This document shows, piece after piece, positions 21,826 through 33,141 of a DNA stretch of 64,000 nt. The notes under the pieces are model-generated. The model saw nothing but the letters and a program-made list of their open reading frames with translations, did no database searches and was not told the origin of the DNA. The position numbers and the translations under genes are program-made. Numbering within the stretch: the first letter of the stretch is position 1; every line of letters begins with the position of its first letter. This DNA is from Diphasiastrum complanatum. Taxonomy: Eukaryota; Streptophyta; Lycopodiopsida; Lycopodiales; Lycopodiaceae. The stretch covers positions 42,371,723-42,435,722 of the forward strand of contig CM055095.1 of assembly GCA_029204225.1 (NCBI GenBank), in the 5' to 3' direction.

Positions 21826-22440
21826 ACACTCATGTTCTTGTTTCAAAGGTTCCTATTGCTTTGAATCTTCTTGTTGCTTGACCCCGTGAAAGTATGCAGT
21901 GCTCGCTATGGTCAGGTGCGTTAGCTTATCTTTCTTTACTTCCAGGTGAAGGTTGCCCTTGATGAAGTCGTTGATCTGCTTTTGGACTTCCTAGGCGTCC
22001 GCTCTACTGCCTCCTATTCCAACGATACCGTGTCCCGATAATGATAGCAATGTCTCGAGCTCTTTGTTTTCGTTTTCAAATCCTTTTTCCGAAGGCTGAG
22101 AGGTTTCATTTTTAGATGACCTTATCTAAATTGGATAAATAACAACTTGGGCGTTAGAAACACATCTTCTTCCCTGGGTAGGAGGTGTTGGACCGATTGT
22201 ATGGTTTCACCTCTATCGATGACCTTTTCGAGGATGAAATCCCTAGCAATCCTTCGTGCTTTTGTAGACATGAGTAGCTAGGAAGTTGTTTGTAAATCTT
22301 TGGCAAAAGGTAGCCACTTGAGTGTTTATTTGCTCGGTGATATTTTTTTGTTGTACAATTGCTCTGAATCTTCTTGTCGCCATTTCATATCCTCCTAATG
22401 CTGCAGAATCACTTATGGTACAAAATGACTGAAAGAAAAC
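21826..22440 (-). pseudogene. Possible group II intron maturase-like fragment, copy 1
   Basis: Minus-strand exon-like stretch, about 85-90 percent similar to 32448-33056. It contains S-D-S-A-A-L-G-G-Y-E and later V-G-I-G-G-S-R-A-D-A-x-E-V-Q-K-Q-I-N-D, then K-K-D-K-L-T-H-L and A-Y-F-H-G-V. The second part resembles the reverse transcriptase/maturase thumb boundary of organellar group II intron proteins (L-I-G-I-x-G-S ... T-x-I-T-H ... A-x-F-L-G). The catalytic Y-A-D-D is not seen and there are stops and frame changes. Between copies the best frames stay conserved. It is continuous on the minus strand with exon-like pieces up to 22990, suggesting one captured nuclear gene. Confidence 0.42.
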
Positions 22441-22539
22441 TGATAAAAGCGCAACAAAACCTCATTGAATAAACGATGACCTACCATTTTTGCAGCATAC
22501 ATAACTGTCGCTCCTGATGCATTGGCACTGCTTGAGTTA

Positions 22540-25500
22540 ATAACTCGTACCATACAAACTTTTTTATATTTTCTGGCCTCACTCTCACAGAAAACACTAC
22601 TTGTTGATCAATCTATACCCAACTTCTTGTCATTTTAAGCAGTAATGAGCCCTGAAGGTTTTTTAGATGTTTCAATATAATAATAAAGCATTTCAAACAC
22701 TATCACGTCACTATTGCAAAACATTCTAATGGGTGTTGTTGCCTCAATTGGCTAGCTTGGCATCCTGAGCTTTTCATCTACTAGCTTATAGAGACTGAGC
22801 CTTTAAATGGACCTTTACATTAAACACATAAAAGTGAAATGTCGCAGCACTCTTTCAGATGATTCTATGATTGAAGGTAGCAATTAGAATGTGGATGCCC
22901 TTCCATTAGCAAGAACCTTAATATCTTGTTTTTTACAACTGAAGCTAGCATCAGTTTGGTAGTCTGAAGGCTTAGTCTGACTGCCAATACATTTCAGATT
23001 CCTAAAATCTCCACGAAGAAACTAGCACTTGTAGAAATATAATTGGAACAAGACAACAGAATCAACAAAGAAGTGAAACATATATATAGCTCACCAGAAA
23101 GACAATCATAAAACGAACAAACTTATGAAATATACATCAGAGAAAAGGGCCTTTGAAAAAGATGCTTTTTTTTTTCTTATTTTTGTTGCCATGTGGACCA
23201 ATTGAAACTTTGAAATTGGGGTTCTACATAACGTAGAATTTTCCAAATATAAATAAAATAAAAACTTTCTAAATATATTACTGTTTCGTCTAGCAACATG
23301 TGAAAATGCTATTGGTTGTTGAGGCCTGCCCTTCTAGCTCATCACTACCCAAAGAGACCCAAAAATATTGAAGATGAATATGACAGATGGTTGAAATGAG
23401 AAAATCGATGTACCATTAATGTAATAATTTACCACAAAGGATCAGAATGTAATATTGAACCATGTTGATTTTTCTGTTTGAGATCACAAGATCAAGTGTG
23501 GATGGTGGTATCCATCTGATAGTCATGCAAGTCATCCAAATAAATTCTCTAGTGTTGGGAGCAAGAGATAATATCCTATATGGATTATAGTTGTCTAGGA
23601 CAACTAGATGATTAATGGATCTCTAGAATATCAAATAAGATGGTTAAGGGTTTTTTGGAAGGAGAAACTGATGGTATGGGACATCAGGAATTTTGGAAAG
23701 GGAATTCTAGGACTATAAAGATCTGATGATCAATGGTGTGTTTTAGTACCTTGTCATGATATGGTAAAAATAAAACCATTTGATCAAATGTGAGGTATTT
23801 TGGAAAATTTTGAGGTTCAATCTAGATTCCAATGTGGTATATAATTATTTACAAAATCAGAGGTCCTCAAATCCATGTCTCGCTTATTTAATTAATCCTT
23901 TACTTCTTAATAATTTCTCGAATGCAAGACATCATGATGGTTTATATGAATTCTTTCCAGCATGAAATTATTCTTCTGAAAGACTGTTATGTCATATAAA
24001 TTACTACTTGTGTGAATAGACTTGGAATTCGGATAAATTCTAAGGTTAAAGTGTTTCAATTTCTTAAACCTATAATATCTCTTTGTGCATAAATAGATTT
24101 CGATGGAATGGTAGTTTCTATCACTTGGGTTGGAAATATTTAAAGGAAAAGTCCTGTTTGTAATAGAGTTAATCTTTTAGTGAAAGCACTTATTACTGAC
24201 TTTTCTTGGATTTAGATATTTTCATATATCATCTTTCCAGTTAACTTTTATTGAAATTTATAATTTCTTAAAATTGAGGGGTGAAGTGGTGGGATAAAAT
24301 TCTTTTTGGGAATCTATAGGTTGCATAGTCTTTGGAAGGGAACTAGTTGTGGTATAGAAATGAGATTTTGATCTGAAAGTAATTTCAGATAGATTTAGAG
24401 TAAAATACCTAATTGGAACTTTTTGAATAACATGAATTCACTAGGGATTGTGTGGACAATCTTGAACTAGAAAAGATTTGAAATTTGAATCATTATCCAT
24501 AAGTAGTATAGTAAAAGTTCAAAGGTTACTAATTCCATTTTGATAGGAATAGAAGTAAGTTTGATCAACATTTGAGTCTGAGAGTTCTATATTGGATCAA
24601 CCTAATCTTAGTTTAAGTACTAGGATTAGAGAGGGGTTGATTTAGTGGGAGAAATTATGTAATTAGAGGTAAGTGGGATTGAAAAACTGTTGAGAGTGAA
24701 TGTTATTCGTCTCAGAGATTTTTCGGATATGTTATTCACTCTTGAGAAATAGAAAATCTTTTGTAGCTGAGTTACAAGATCTCAGTGAGATATGTGAGTA
24801 ACATATGTGGGTTCTGGAGGAATCTACCAGATAAGAATGTGTTTATGTATTGGGTCATAGTGAGATTATTCACATATGTGCACAATTAATCTTGTATGAA
24901 TCCACTGTGTATTCCTAGTTACTAGGGTTATTTGGTGCACTTAACCTAGTCGGCGAACATAAGCATATGATCATGTATTGTTTTGACAGATACTTGCAGA
25001 GTTAACAAATCTTTGTGTGGAAGATTTATGAATTAACTTATAAATAATTTGGGTAAGGATCTAAATGTGGTGTCATACTAGTATAATTGAATTCTTCATC
25101 TAGACATTTGAGATTTCCAAATTATTGGCAATTAACTTGAGTAGTTGATTACTCCAGAGTAAAGTTAATTGGTAAAATGATCAATGTGATGTGGATTTAC
25201 AAGAAATTGATGGTTTTGATTTATATTGCTTGTAAGACGCATGATTACTGAATCATTTGGATTCATCAGTTAAAATTATGTGCATTGGATATACCATGGG
25301 ATAGAGTATTCCTTAGTTAAGGAATAGACTCAGCTCATTAGTGGTTGTATCCCTGAGAGCTCAATGGGATAACGAATAATAATGAATCCGAAAATAATAA
25401 CTGAATTGATTTAGCAAGACTTTGGATATCTAGATTTGATGCTAGATTGTAATCTAAAGTTTTTTAATTGTATTGAAGAATATTGTCATTTTGATATGCG

Positions 25501-26095
25501 TTCAGTCTTTAATTACCAGTTGTTTATAGCACGTCAGTTAAAGAATCCTATTTGAAGAATATTCCTAAATCCAGTATTTTCTTAGTGAAAAGATTTTGGA
25601 ATGATTCTTAGTTTTCCTGAGTTATGTTGGACATATATTCTAGTATTCTGTAAATGATTAAGTATGGTTTTGGATTCCAGAAAATTATGATTGACGAATC
25701 ATACGAATCTAAATATTTATGATTGACGGATTATAAATAGATACTTACTTATTGTCAGAGGATTATAAGGAATGGTGATGATGATTATTTCTTTAATTTT
25801 AATCTCCTAAGTTAGGTAATATTTCACTCAGTTGGTTGATGTAAGTGTTTTAAATGAAGGTGATTTACTATCTTGTGTTGAGTGTAACCCTGTTGAGAAA
25901 ATATATCTCTTAGTGTACTTTTCAAACTAGAGTTTGTACTCCAGTGCAGAGATTAACGATTGGAAATAGGTTTATCTCTAAGTACTTGTTTGATATGAAA
26001 GTCAGACTAAGGATGGTGATTTTCTTGGTTAATATGGAAAGTTAAAGGAACGGTTCTTATAGTTTTTCCTATTTTGAGGAGCTTCTAAGGATAGA
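22540..26095 (-). repeat. Arm 1 of a 3.5 kb inverted repeat
   Basis: Reverse complement of about 54405-57958 over its whole length, with many point differences. From left to right it contains coding-like islands on the minus strand (22540-22990, with T-T-P-I-R-M-F-C-N-S-D and Y-Y-Y-I-E-T-S-K-K-P), the 300 bp dispersed repeat (23141-23428), and then 2.6 kb of AT-rich DNA without usable open frames. It stops about 8 bases before the polypurine tract at 26103. The non-coding part is probably the internal region of a large non-autonomous LTR element. Confidence 0.85.
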
Positions 26096-26102
26096 AGCAG
26101 TT

Positions 26103-26115
26103 TAAGGAGGAAGAA
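26103..26115 (+). promoter_or_regulatory. Polypurine tract
   Basis: TAAGGAGGAAGAA immediately precedes the LTR at 26116, the position where plus-strand cDNA synthesis is primed in LTR retrotransposons. Confidence 0.7.
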
Positions 26116-26553
26116 TGTTATGGCCATATTCAAGACTGGCCCTCCAATATTCGAGATTATTGGTCACGCCATTATTTAATTCCATGTCAAGGCCAGTTTG
26201 TGACTAATTACCTTGACAGGACCCAGACAATTTGATTGAGACATATGGAGTATTGCATGTCTATGTGACAAATATAGGTAGGAGGACTGCATGAAGAGAT
26301 GAGACCTATTTATAGTTGACCTGCATGGGGGTTGCATGGTTTGATGCACATGACTACTCTCTATACAATGAGGTAGAGATTCTCCTGTTGACATATTGGG
26401 GTTTAGGTTACCAGTTTCTCTCTTCTCCTCTTGTTTCACATGGCATGGCTTGGGGATTAGATCTAGGTTTGATCTAGGATTGGTTGGGCGGTTTGGCTCC
26501 ATTATGGTGTTCTCCTATCCTCATCTTAGGGGTTGTCACTAAGAGTCATTACA
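26116..26553 (+). repeat. LTR (family 2), 438 bp
   Basis: Starts TGTTATGGCC and ends GTCATTACA. The same LTR, 478 bp and ending CTTTACA, is at 59120-59597, where it is followed by a primer binding site. Here it follows a purine tract, so it is the 3' LTR of an element whose internal part is the AT-rich inverted-repeat arm to its left. No 5' LTR for this element is visible in the window. Confidence 0.85.
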
Positions 26554-26576
26554 CTTCTACTTCCGATTAATCTGAT

Positions 26577-27415
26577 ATGCTTTGGTATTTCAGATTAGGC
26601 CATTTGAATTTCAAAAGTATTCACAAAGTGTCGACTCACAAACTAGTACAAGATCTACCTGTTGTTGGCAAGCCAACTTCTCCATGTGAAAGTTGTTTAA
26701 CCAACAAGCATGCAAGAAGCCCGTTCTTTTCAGACTCAGTTCATACTTCCAAGGGCCTACTCGATCTTATACATAGTGATATATGTGGCCCGATGCAGAT
26801 TGCTTCTAACGGGGCAGCTCTATACCTCCTAAACTTCATCGATGACTTCTCTCGAAGGACTGCAACCTACTTCTTGAAGAACAAATCAGAGGCATTCAAG
26901 TTCTTCACACAGGTCAAGGCGTTTGCTGAAAATCAAACTCAGAGGAAGATTAAAACTCTACGCACAGATGGAGGGGGAGAATTTATCTCCACCAAATTTA
27001 AAGAGTTTTGTAAGGCCAACAAAATACATCAATAATTCACAACAAGATACTCACCTCAGTCCAATGGTGTAGTTGAATGGAAGAATCAAACACTTATCGA
27101 AAGTGCCAAGAGCATGCTGGCCCATGCCTCTCTTCCGAAGAAATTTTGGGTAGAAGCTGTTACTACAGCCGCCTACCTACAAAATCGATCCATCACCAAA
27201 GCCTTGAATGGCAAGACACCTTATGAGGTGTGGACAAGACCAAAAACCATTCCTCAAGAACATTAGAGTGTTTGGTTGCATCGCTTATGCATAAAGCTGG
27301 ATGACAAAAGCATAAAGTCGATTTTTGTTGGCTACTCCCAGATCACAAGGCATACAAGCTCCACAATCTGGAAACAAAAAAATCCTTCACGAGTCGATGC
27401 TCAGCCTCAAATCCA
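26577..27415 (+). pseudogene. Copia integrase fragment (second copia copy)
   Basis: The first 152 codons (to 27035) give R-L-G-H-L-N-F-K-S-I, C-E-S-C, H-S-D-I-C-G-P, F-I-D-D-F-S-R, and T-D-G-G-G-E-F, all standard copia integrase landmarks. A stop follows I-H-Q, then similarity continues with S-P-Q-S-N-G-V-V-E-W-K-N and W-V-E-A-V-T-T-A-A-Y-L-Q-N-R to F-V-G-Y-S. It starts 23 bp after the family 2 LTR, so unrelated elements are butted together. R to W in the E-R-K-N motif and the stops mark decay. Confidence 0.85.
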
Positions 27416-27419
27416 TTCA

Positions 27420-28040
27420 ATAATGAGCATCCTGAAAAACCAGAACAGAAGGCTCAAGGGATCAAAGAATTCAAAATCGAAGTTTACAAAATGTTTCAAT
27501 ACTAGATCACCTCGAAAAATTCTATATTTTTTGAGTCAGTATTTTTCGAGTCAGTATTTTTCGAGTCAGTGTATATTATTTTGATACTGTCAGCGATCTA
27601 AATCCGAACCAACGACTTCACGTTGACAGTTGGCCCACTTTGTACATGCATTAACTATAATGAGGCGGCTGTAATAACTGCAACATAAGGTAGTTGTAGA
27701 TATTTTGTAAGATATTATCCTAGAATCTTCATCAGAAAACTTCTCTTGATTTTGAGTTCTATTCAAAAAAATAACTAGCGTTATCACACACAACAACTGT
27801 AAGCTGAAATTATTACTTCAAGTGATTGTACTCATTGTTTTGATATTAATCAGAGTGCAATCTTTCAGTCCTACTAATGTATTGTTCTTTGTGCATCTGT
27901 GAATCTTTTAATTTCAATGTTTTGTTGCTAACTGTGGTGCTTCCAATCCACACACCAAGCTCACTCCCAGCTTCTGCTCATTCCCACTAATTTTCGACAC
28001 CTTAATCATGTTTTTTTTTCTCATGATCATGAATGCTCTT
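27420..28040. other. Unassigned sequence between copia fragments
   Basis: Includes a short triplicated motif (TTTTTCGAGTCAGTAT, about 27529-27572). Otherwise no coding sequence recognised. Confidence 0.35.
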
Positions 28041-28862
28041 AATGTTGCGCTTACCCTTTAGGCCCAAAATGTGTGCATCTCTTGAATTCTTCTGTTGATT
28101 TCATTCTCCTCGTCTTCCATTATTTTTCAAGTATTCTATTTTCTTGAAGCAATATTTCCGTATGTATGTACCTAATCACAAGAATAGCACTTGAGATCTT
28201 TTTTTTCACCTTCTTTCCAAGGTTTCTTCTTCATGCATTCACTTGAGGAGTATTCATGAAATGACTATTCTATATTGCCCACCTAGAACCTCAAGATATT
28301 GGACCTACTAAACAAGACTACTTCATTTTGGGGTGTCTCCATCTTTCTTGTGATCTCCTCTTGGAGAAGTTTCTCATGACAAACTGAAGGCACAAATTTC
28401 CTCCATGCTTTCTATTGACATCACTAATGGATCATAACTCTTGGGGATGTTGGTTAGTATGGTGTATAAATATTGATACTTTTCAGCGGATGCACCTTTA
28501 GCCTACAACTATTTTTTGATTCCTTTGAGCTTGTGCAGATGAGTCACCATGTTGTCACTATCGAACATGCTTATACTAAACATCTGATAAGATGGTTTCA
28601 TTGGTTTGTCTATTAAATTGTGGAAGTGTTCAGTGTGGTCTCTAATAGGTCTTCCCCCTGATTTTGTTCCTCCTCAAGGCTTCCTTGCTCCTTTGAATCG
28701 CCATTCACATTTTGGGTGTGTCTTTTGATTCTGCTTTTTCCAACTCTACTTTTCTTTGTTTGGCTCTCCAGGCTTCACCTCTCATTGTTCTAGGCTTCAA
28801 TACCGAATCATGAGCATCCCATTGTTGCTTGAGCTTTTCAATAACTTGTGCTAGAAAATTGT
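28040..28862 (-). pseudogene. Copia gag fragment with damaged zinc knuckle
   Basis: Minus strand, starting near 28862: L-V/I-E-K-L-K-Q-Q-W-D-A-H-D-S, then after frame changes H-x-x-x-L-K-G-I-K, Y-L-Y-T-I-L-T-N-I-P, and L-L-Q-E-E-I, matching the UBN2-type gag of copia. A CCHC knuckle K-C-Y-S-C-D-x-V-H-T-Y-G-N-I-A follows, in which the last Cys is lost. Gag would form the particle shell and bind RNA. It meets a plus-strand RT fragment head to head at about 28862, so this is a rearranged junction. Confidence 0.65.
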
Positions 28863-29316
28863 CATGGGTGTATAAAATGAAGTACAATGCTGATGGTACC
28901 TTAGTGAAATACAAAGTGAGGCTTGTAGTTCAGGGCTACGCACAAAGCAAGGGGATTGACTACAAGAACATGTTTGCTCTTGTAGAGAAATGGAATACAC
29001 TTAGTATGGTGATAGCATTGGCGGCTTTGTTTAGATGGAGTCTACATCAGATAGACATCAAGTCCGCTTTTCTAAATGATACACTTGAAGAGGAAGTTTA
29101 CATTCAGCAACAGAGTGGCTTTGTGTTGCACACATTGGAAGGTCGTGAAGACAATTCTTTGCTATGTGAGAGGTACAACTACTTATGGTCCTATGCATGA
29201 TGGGCAATTTGACATGCCAATGTCTATGTTGATTCAAATTGTGCATGTTGTGTTGATGACAAAAAATCCACTACAATTTATATCTTTCACCTTGGTAATA
29301 GTGCGATTTCTGAGGA
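28863..29316 (+). pseudogene. Copia RT N-terminal part fused to RNase H
   Basis: W-V-Y-K-M-K-Y-N-A-D-G-T-L, V-Q-G-Y-A-Q-S-K-G-I-D-Y, W-S-L-H-Q-I-D-I-K-S-A-F-L-N and L-E-E-E-V-Y-I-Q-Q match copia RVT_2 up to about 29145. The frame then jumps to R-G-T-T-T-Y-G and the RNase H words K-S-T-T-I-Y and H-L-G-N-S-A-I-S, so the RT palm with Y-V-D-D has been deleted. At about 29317 it is interrupted by an inverted LTR and resumes after 29964. Confidence 0.85.
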
Positions 29317-29614
29317 ATTTCAAATCATTCAGATCCAAAATTGGTTAGAAAGTCAACACAACATACAACATTGCCGATGTAGAAAAATCAGCATCTACTC
29401 AATGAAAGAGATGCCAACTCAATAAGAACTTGATCAAACATCAAATATATGACAAAATGAAATTGATGTCCATAAAATAACAGTACCCTACTGTACTTTC
29501 CATGTGAATCCAAGACTAACAAAATATGAACATTCTACACACAAGATTGCAAGATATTATCAAGATAGTGCACCAATGGATAGATGAATCCAAGAGAACT
29601 CATGTACAAGGATG

Positions 29615-29654
<40 letters not shown>

Positions 29655-29964
29655 ATAATCTGTTCTCCCATGAATTTACACTATATATAGTAGATCCATG
29701 TCTCATTTGGACTTTGGTTTCCCTCCAAGAACTTTCCAGACCTAAAATCTAATCAACAATATGACTAGATTCAATGCATCTAACATTCAAATTTGAATGT
29801 GTCCAAATTCGACCTAATAACTTTCCCAAACTTTCCAAACGTGTTTATTTAAATGCTTTTAGACTAATATAACTTTGAAAAGTCAAACTCTAAGTCTAAT
29901 ATGCATATTGGCCTAATATTGGCAATATGACTAAACTTGACTAAACTAGTTGAAATCTTTCACA
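29317..29964 (-). repeat. Inverted solo-LTR-like copy of family 1 inside copia RNase H
   Basis: Reverse-complement match to the LTR at 17962-18612. The right end ATCTTTCACA (29955-29964) is intact; the left end is diverged and its exact border is uncertain. It carries a (GA)n microsatellite (about 29620-29653) where the other copy has scattered GA. It splits a copia RNase H between N-S-A-I-S and the following S-K-x-E-T-I, so it inserted after that element and lost its internal part by LTR recombination, or is a truncated insertion. Confidence 0.8.
29620..29653. repeat. (GA)n microsatellite
   Basis: About 17 uninterrupted GA units inside the inverted LTR. Confidence 0.95.
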
Positions 29965-30350
29965 TTTTATTGGCCAAGTAGCAAATAGGAAACAATTGGC
30001 TTATCCACAAAAAAAGCCGAATACAAAGCGTTATGCTCAGCCACGTAGCAATATGATTGAGAAGAATATTAGAAGATATTGGCATTCCACAAAGTAATCC
30101 CACCATGATCAGGTGTGACATCCAAAGCACTATCTAGCTAGCGAAGAATTTTGAATTTCATGCATGCAAGATGGACATAAAAATTAAATATCATTTCATT
30201 AGATAAAAGTTGCTATCTAGTGAAATAGTCGTGGTGCATTGTAGGATAGAAGACCAGCTAGCAATATATTTACTAAACCTTTCACTGTTGACAAGATGCT
30301 AAAAATGGTAGTACTGGTCAAGTGTGCAGATAAACTAGGACTTAAGAGAG
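29965..30350 (+). pseudogene. Copia RNase H, C-terminal part
   Basis: Continues the RNase H broken at 29316: W-P-S-S-K-x-E-T-I-G-L-S-T-K-K-A-E-Y-K-A-L, F-H-A-C-K-M-D-I-K-I-K-Y-H-F-I-R, L-S-S-E-I-V-V-V-H-C and D-Q-L-A. It ends near L-G-L-K-R-E-S-like sequence at about 30350. Several stops. Its last 47 bases form one arm of the hairpin at 30291-30417. Confidence 0.75.
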
Positions 30351-30417
30351 AGTCTTGAAATAGATATGTCCAGTTTATCTGAACACTTGACCAGTACTGC
30401 CATTTTCAGCATCTTGT
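30291..30417. repeat. Near-perfect 47 bp-arm hairpin
   Basis: Sequence from ACAAGATGCT (30291) to TAAACTA (30337) reappears reverse-complemented up to 30417, with about four mismatches, around a loop of roughly 30 bases. A transcript in either direction would fold like a plant microRNA precursor. The left arm is the 3' end of the copia RNase H, so the hairpin arose by inverted duplication of a copia end. Confidence 0.8.
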
Positions 30418-30424
30418 TATATGT

Positions 30425-31125
30425 CGTTTTCATTTTTACAGTATGCGTTAGTCTGTGGGTAGTGAGTCGGAACACACGTCCCCCATTTTTTCATAGCAAG
30501 GACTAAACTTCCATGCAGCAGTACTCTCCAAAACATAGACTATTTATATGTACTCTACTTTCTCTTCTATGGATAACACTTGCATGCGAGCTTCTTGGCT
30601 GGGTTGGTGTGTGCTCAGCTGACAAATTCTTGCTAGCTTAAGTTGTCGAAGAGGCCATAACATCAATTTCAAATTTTTATCAAAAATATGTGAAACAAGC
30701 ATTTTTCTTGTCCAGATTTACTTTGTTAAGACATTTAGTTATCAACAATATATGTCTTTCTCTCACAAATAAGTCATGCACCTGCTTCATTCCAATTATT
30801 GCAAAATGTCGAAAATCTATTACATTGTGGGTTTTATAAATTTTTTTAGCATGATCTATTCGTTGCTTATCAATGAATGCCACAATGTCTGCCACAATGT
30901 CTTCAACTCTATTCTCATAATTCCTTTCCTAGTCACAATACAACTTCAACAAAATTGCATAAGTCAAATGAATATGATTTGAAATACTAGTATACAAGAA
31001 ATTATAGTTCTCGATACCCAAGATTTAAATTCAGCTCGTTGTCTAATGGTTTAAAAATGTACAATATTATGAATAGAACAATACTTCTCCATACCATACA
31101 TAAGAAACACCTCCTCTCTCGTTTA
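30425..31125. other. Unassigned sequence
   Basis: Short open stretches on both strands (30680-30895 -, 30776-30982 +) without a recognisable product. Confidence 0.3.
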
Positions 31126-31227
31126 TTGAAATCTGAATTTGCCAGAAGTCTTGGTCTCTTTAGATTTGACCTTGCCTTTCATGGGAAAGGATCTCATAAC
31201 CAACGCATGCTCCCTACTGCTCTGAGG

Positions 31228-31887
31228 TCAAACCTTTGTCCTTCGATGCTCCGCTTCAAGCACCCTTCGAACATCTATTGCGAGGGTCAGCTCATCCTCT
31301 TTGTCATCTGCAAATTGCCCTTTGATTGATGCAATCAGGGGCTCAAAGAAAGATGGTAGCCCTGCCAAGAACATACACGCGAGCTGCTTTTCTTCAATAC
31401 GAAATCCCATAGCAGCTAATTTTCTGGCAGTCTACCTAAATCGCTCAGCATATACATTGATCGCCTCCCCTTCTCCCAATTGCATGTGTGTCAACTCTCT
31501 TTGCAACAAGATGCGCGACCCCAGTCCACTGCCTTGATACAGGTTCTTGAGTAGCGTCCAGACACCTATGGGCGTGGTTTCCTCCTGCACTTGTGGACCC
31601 ACAATGCTGCTCAACGACAAGCAAATCATTGTATAGGCTTGCATGGATCTTTCGTCAAAATCTTGATGTTTCTCTGTTAGTGCTGCCGTGGCTTCACCAG
31701 TTGGTCTGGTCTCCATTCCAGCCGCGATCTGCCAGAGGCATCGCTCTTGCAAGAGCAAGCACATTCTCCAGGACCAGTCACCGTAATTGAATCCCTCCAG
31801 GCGCTCTACACTCCTAGGATCAAAGACGATCTGCCCGGCCTTCTTTGACATATCGATCCGCTCCTTGCACAATTTATTTACTTGCAA
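31228..31887 (-). pseudogene. Copia gag (UBN2 type)
   Basis: Minus strand. The first open part (31887-31432) reads V-E-R-L-E-G-F-N-Y-G-D-W-S-W-R-M, E-R-C-L-W-Q-I-A-A-G, Y-T-M-I-C-L-S-L-S, and H-M-Q-L-G-E-G-E-A-I-N-V-Y-A-E-R-F-R. After one stop it continues (31431-31228) with L-A-A-M-G-F-R-I-E-E-K-Q and L-A-G-L-P-S-F-F-E-P-L-I-A-S-I. These are textbook copia gag landmarks. The frame is better preserved than in most other pieces here and its GC content is higher, suggesting a younger or different family. No downstream pol is attached. Confidence 0.85.
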
Positions 31888-32304
31888 TGATTAGTAGTGG
31901 GTAGTTACTTGTCTAATCAACAATGATCACGTTTAATGATTACTGATCGTGCAGAGAATGTGGGCCCATAACCTTTGAAGTTTCTCTTTGTAATCACACA
32001 ATCAATAGCATAAATTGAAGAACACCTGAATTATCAGAAGTCATTCAACACACGATTCGCAGCAGTCACTTAGTACGTATTAGGATCATTGAATTATATT
32101 CATAATCAAAGATACAGAATAACACATAAGTAACACTTAAGATCATATGATTGCCAAGAACGCTTTAATCGCTAGTCGCTTAGTGTAGAAAAAAAGAGAA
32201 GAACAGTAAAAGATGCATATTCTATGTACTATCGTTAATTTATCTATGTGTCCGTATCCATGCCAAGATTCATATCAATATGGATTGTCCACATCATCGA
32301 TCCC

Positions 32305-32408
32305 ATTCCTGGTAGTTCGTTGTGTCCGGTATCTTTCCTGACAGATTGTGTTCCTCATTCCTGGTAGTTCATTGTGCCCGGTATCTTTCCTGATGGATCG
32401 TGTTCCAG
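32305..32408 (+). repeat. 52 bp tandem duplication
   Basis: ATTCCTGGTAGTTC and the following 38 bases occur twice with period 52 bp (32305 and 32357). It lies upstream of the minus-strand copia gag, possibly in an LTR or leader. Confidence 0.75.
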
Positions 32409-32447
32409 CTCATCACCCATATCTTCCAGTGGACCAAACTCAACATG

Positions 32448-33056
32448 ACACTCATGTTCTTGTTTCAAATGTTCCTATTGCTCTGAATCTTCTTGTTGCT
32501 TGACCCCACGAAAGTACGCAGTGGTCGCTATGGTCAGGTGAGTTAGCTTAGCTTTCTTTAATTCTAGGTGAAGGTTGCCCTTGATGAAGTAGTTGATCTG
32601 CTTTTGGACTTCCTAGGCATCCACTCTGCTGCCCCCTATTCCAATGATACCATGTCCTGGCAATGATGGCAATGTCTCGAGCTCTTTGTTTTCGTTTTCA
32701 AATCATTTTTTCCGAAGGCTGAGAGGTTTCATTTTCGGACGACCTTATCTAAATTGGATAAATAACGACTTGGACATCATAAACACTTCTTTTTCCCTGG
32801 ATAGGAGGTGATGGATCCATTGTATGGTTTCACCTCTATTGACGATCTTTTCGAGGATGAAATCCCTAGCAATCCTTCATGCTTTTGTAGACATGAGTAG
32901 CTAGGAAGTTGCTTGTAAATCTTTGGCAAAACGTAGTCAGTTGAGTGTTTATTTGCTCAGTGATGCTTTTTTGTTGTACAATTGCTTTGAATCTTCTTGT
33001 TGCTATTTCATATCCTCCTAATGCTGCAGAATCACTTATGGTACAAAAGGACTGAC
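32448..33056 (-). pseudogene. Possible group II intron maturase-like fragment, copy 2
   Basis: Direct-orientation duplicate of 21826-22440. The same minus-strand reading frames are kept: S-D-S-A-A-L-G-G-Y-E-I-A-T-R-R-F, I-T-E-Q-I-N-T-Q, and further down I-G-I-G-G-S-R-V-D-A-x-E-V-Q-K-Q-I-N and K-L-T-H-L-T-I-A. Several differences between copies are synonymous or conservative, which suggests past selection on the protein. The copy ends at 33056 beside the CACTA fragment. Maturase identity is tentative. Confidence 0.42.
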
Positions 33057-33141
33057 ACATTGCTGAAAATCATTTGTGGAAGTTTGGACGAAAAGAAAAA
33101 GGTCAACCATCGAATTTTGAAGTGTGTAGCCAATACATCGA

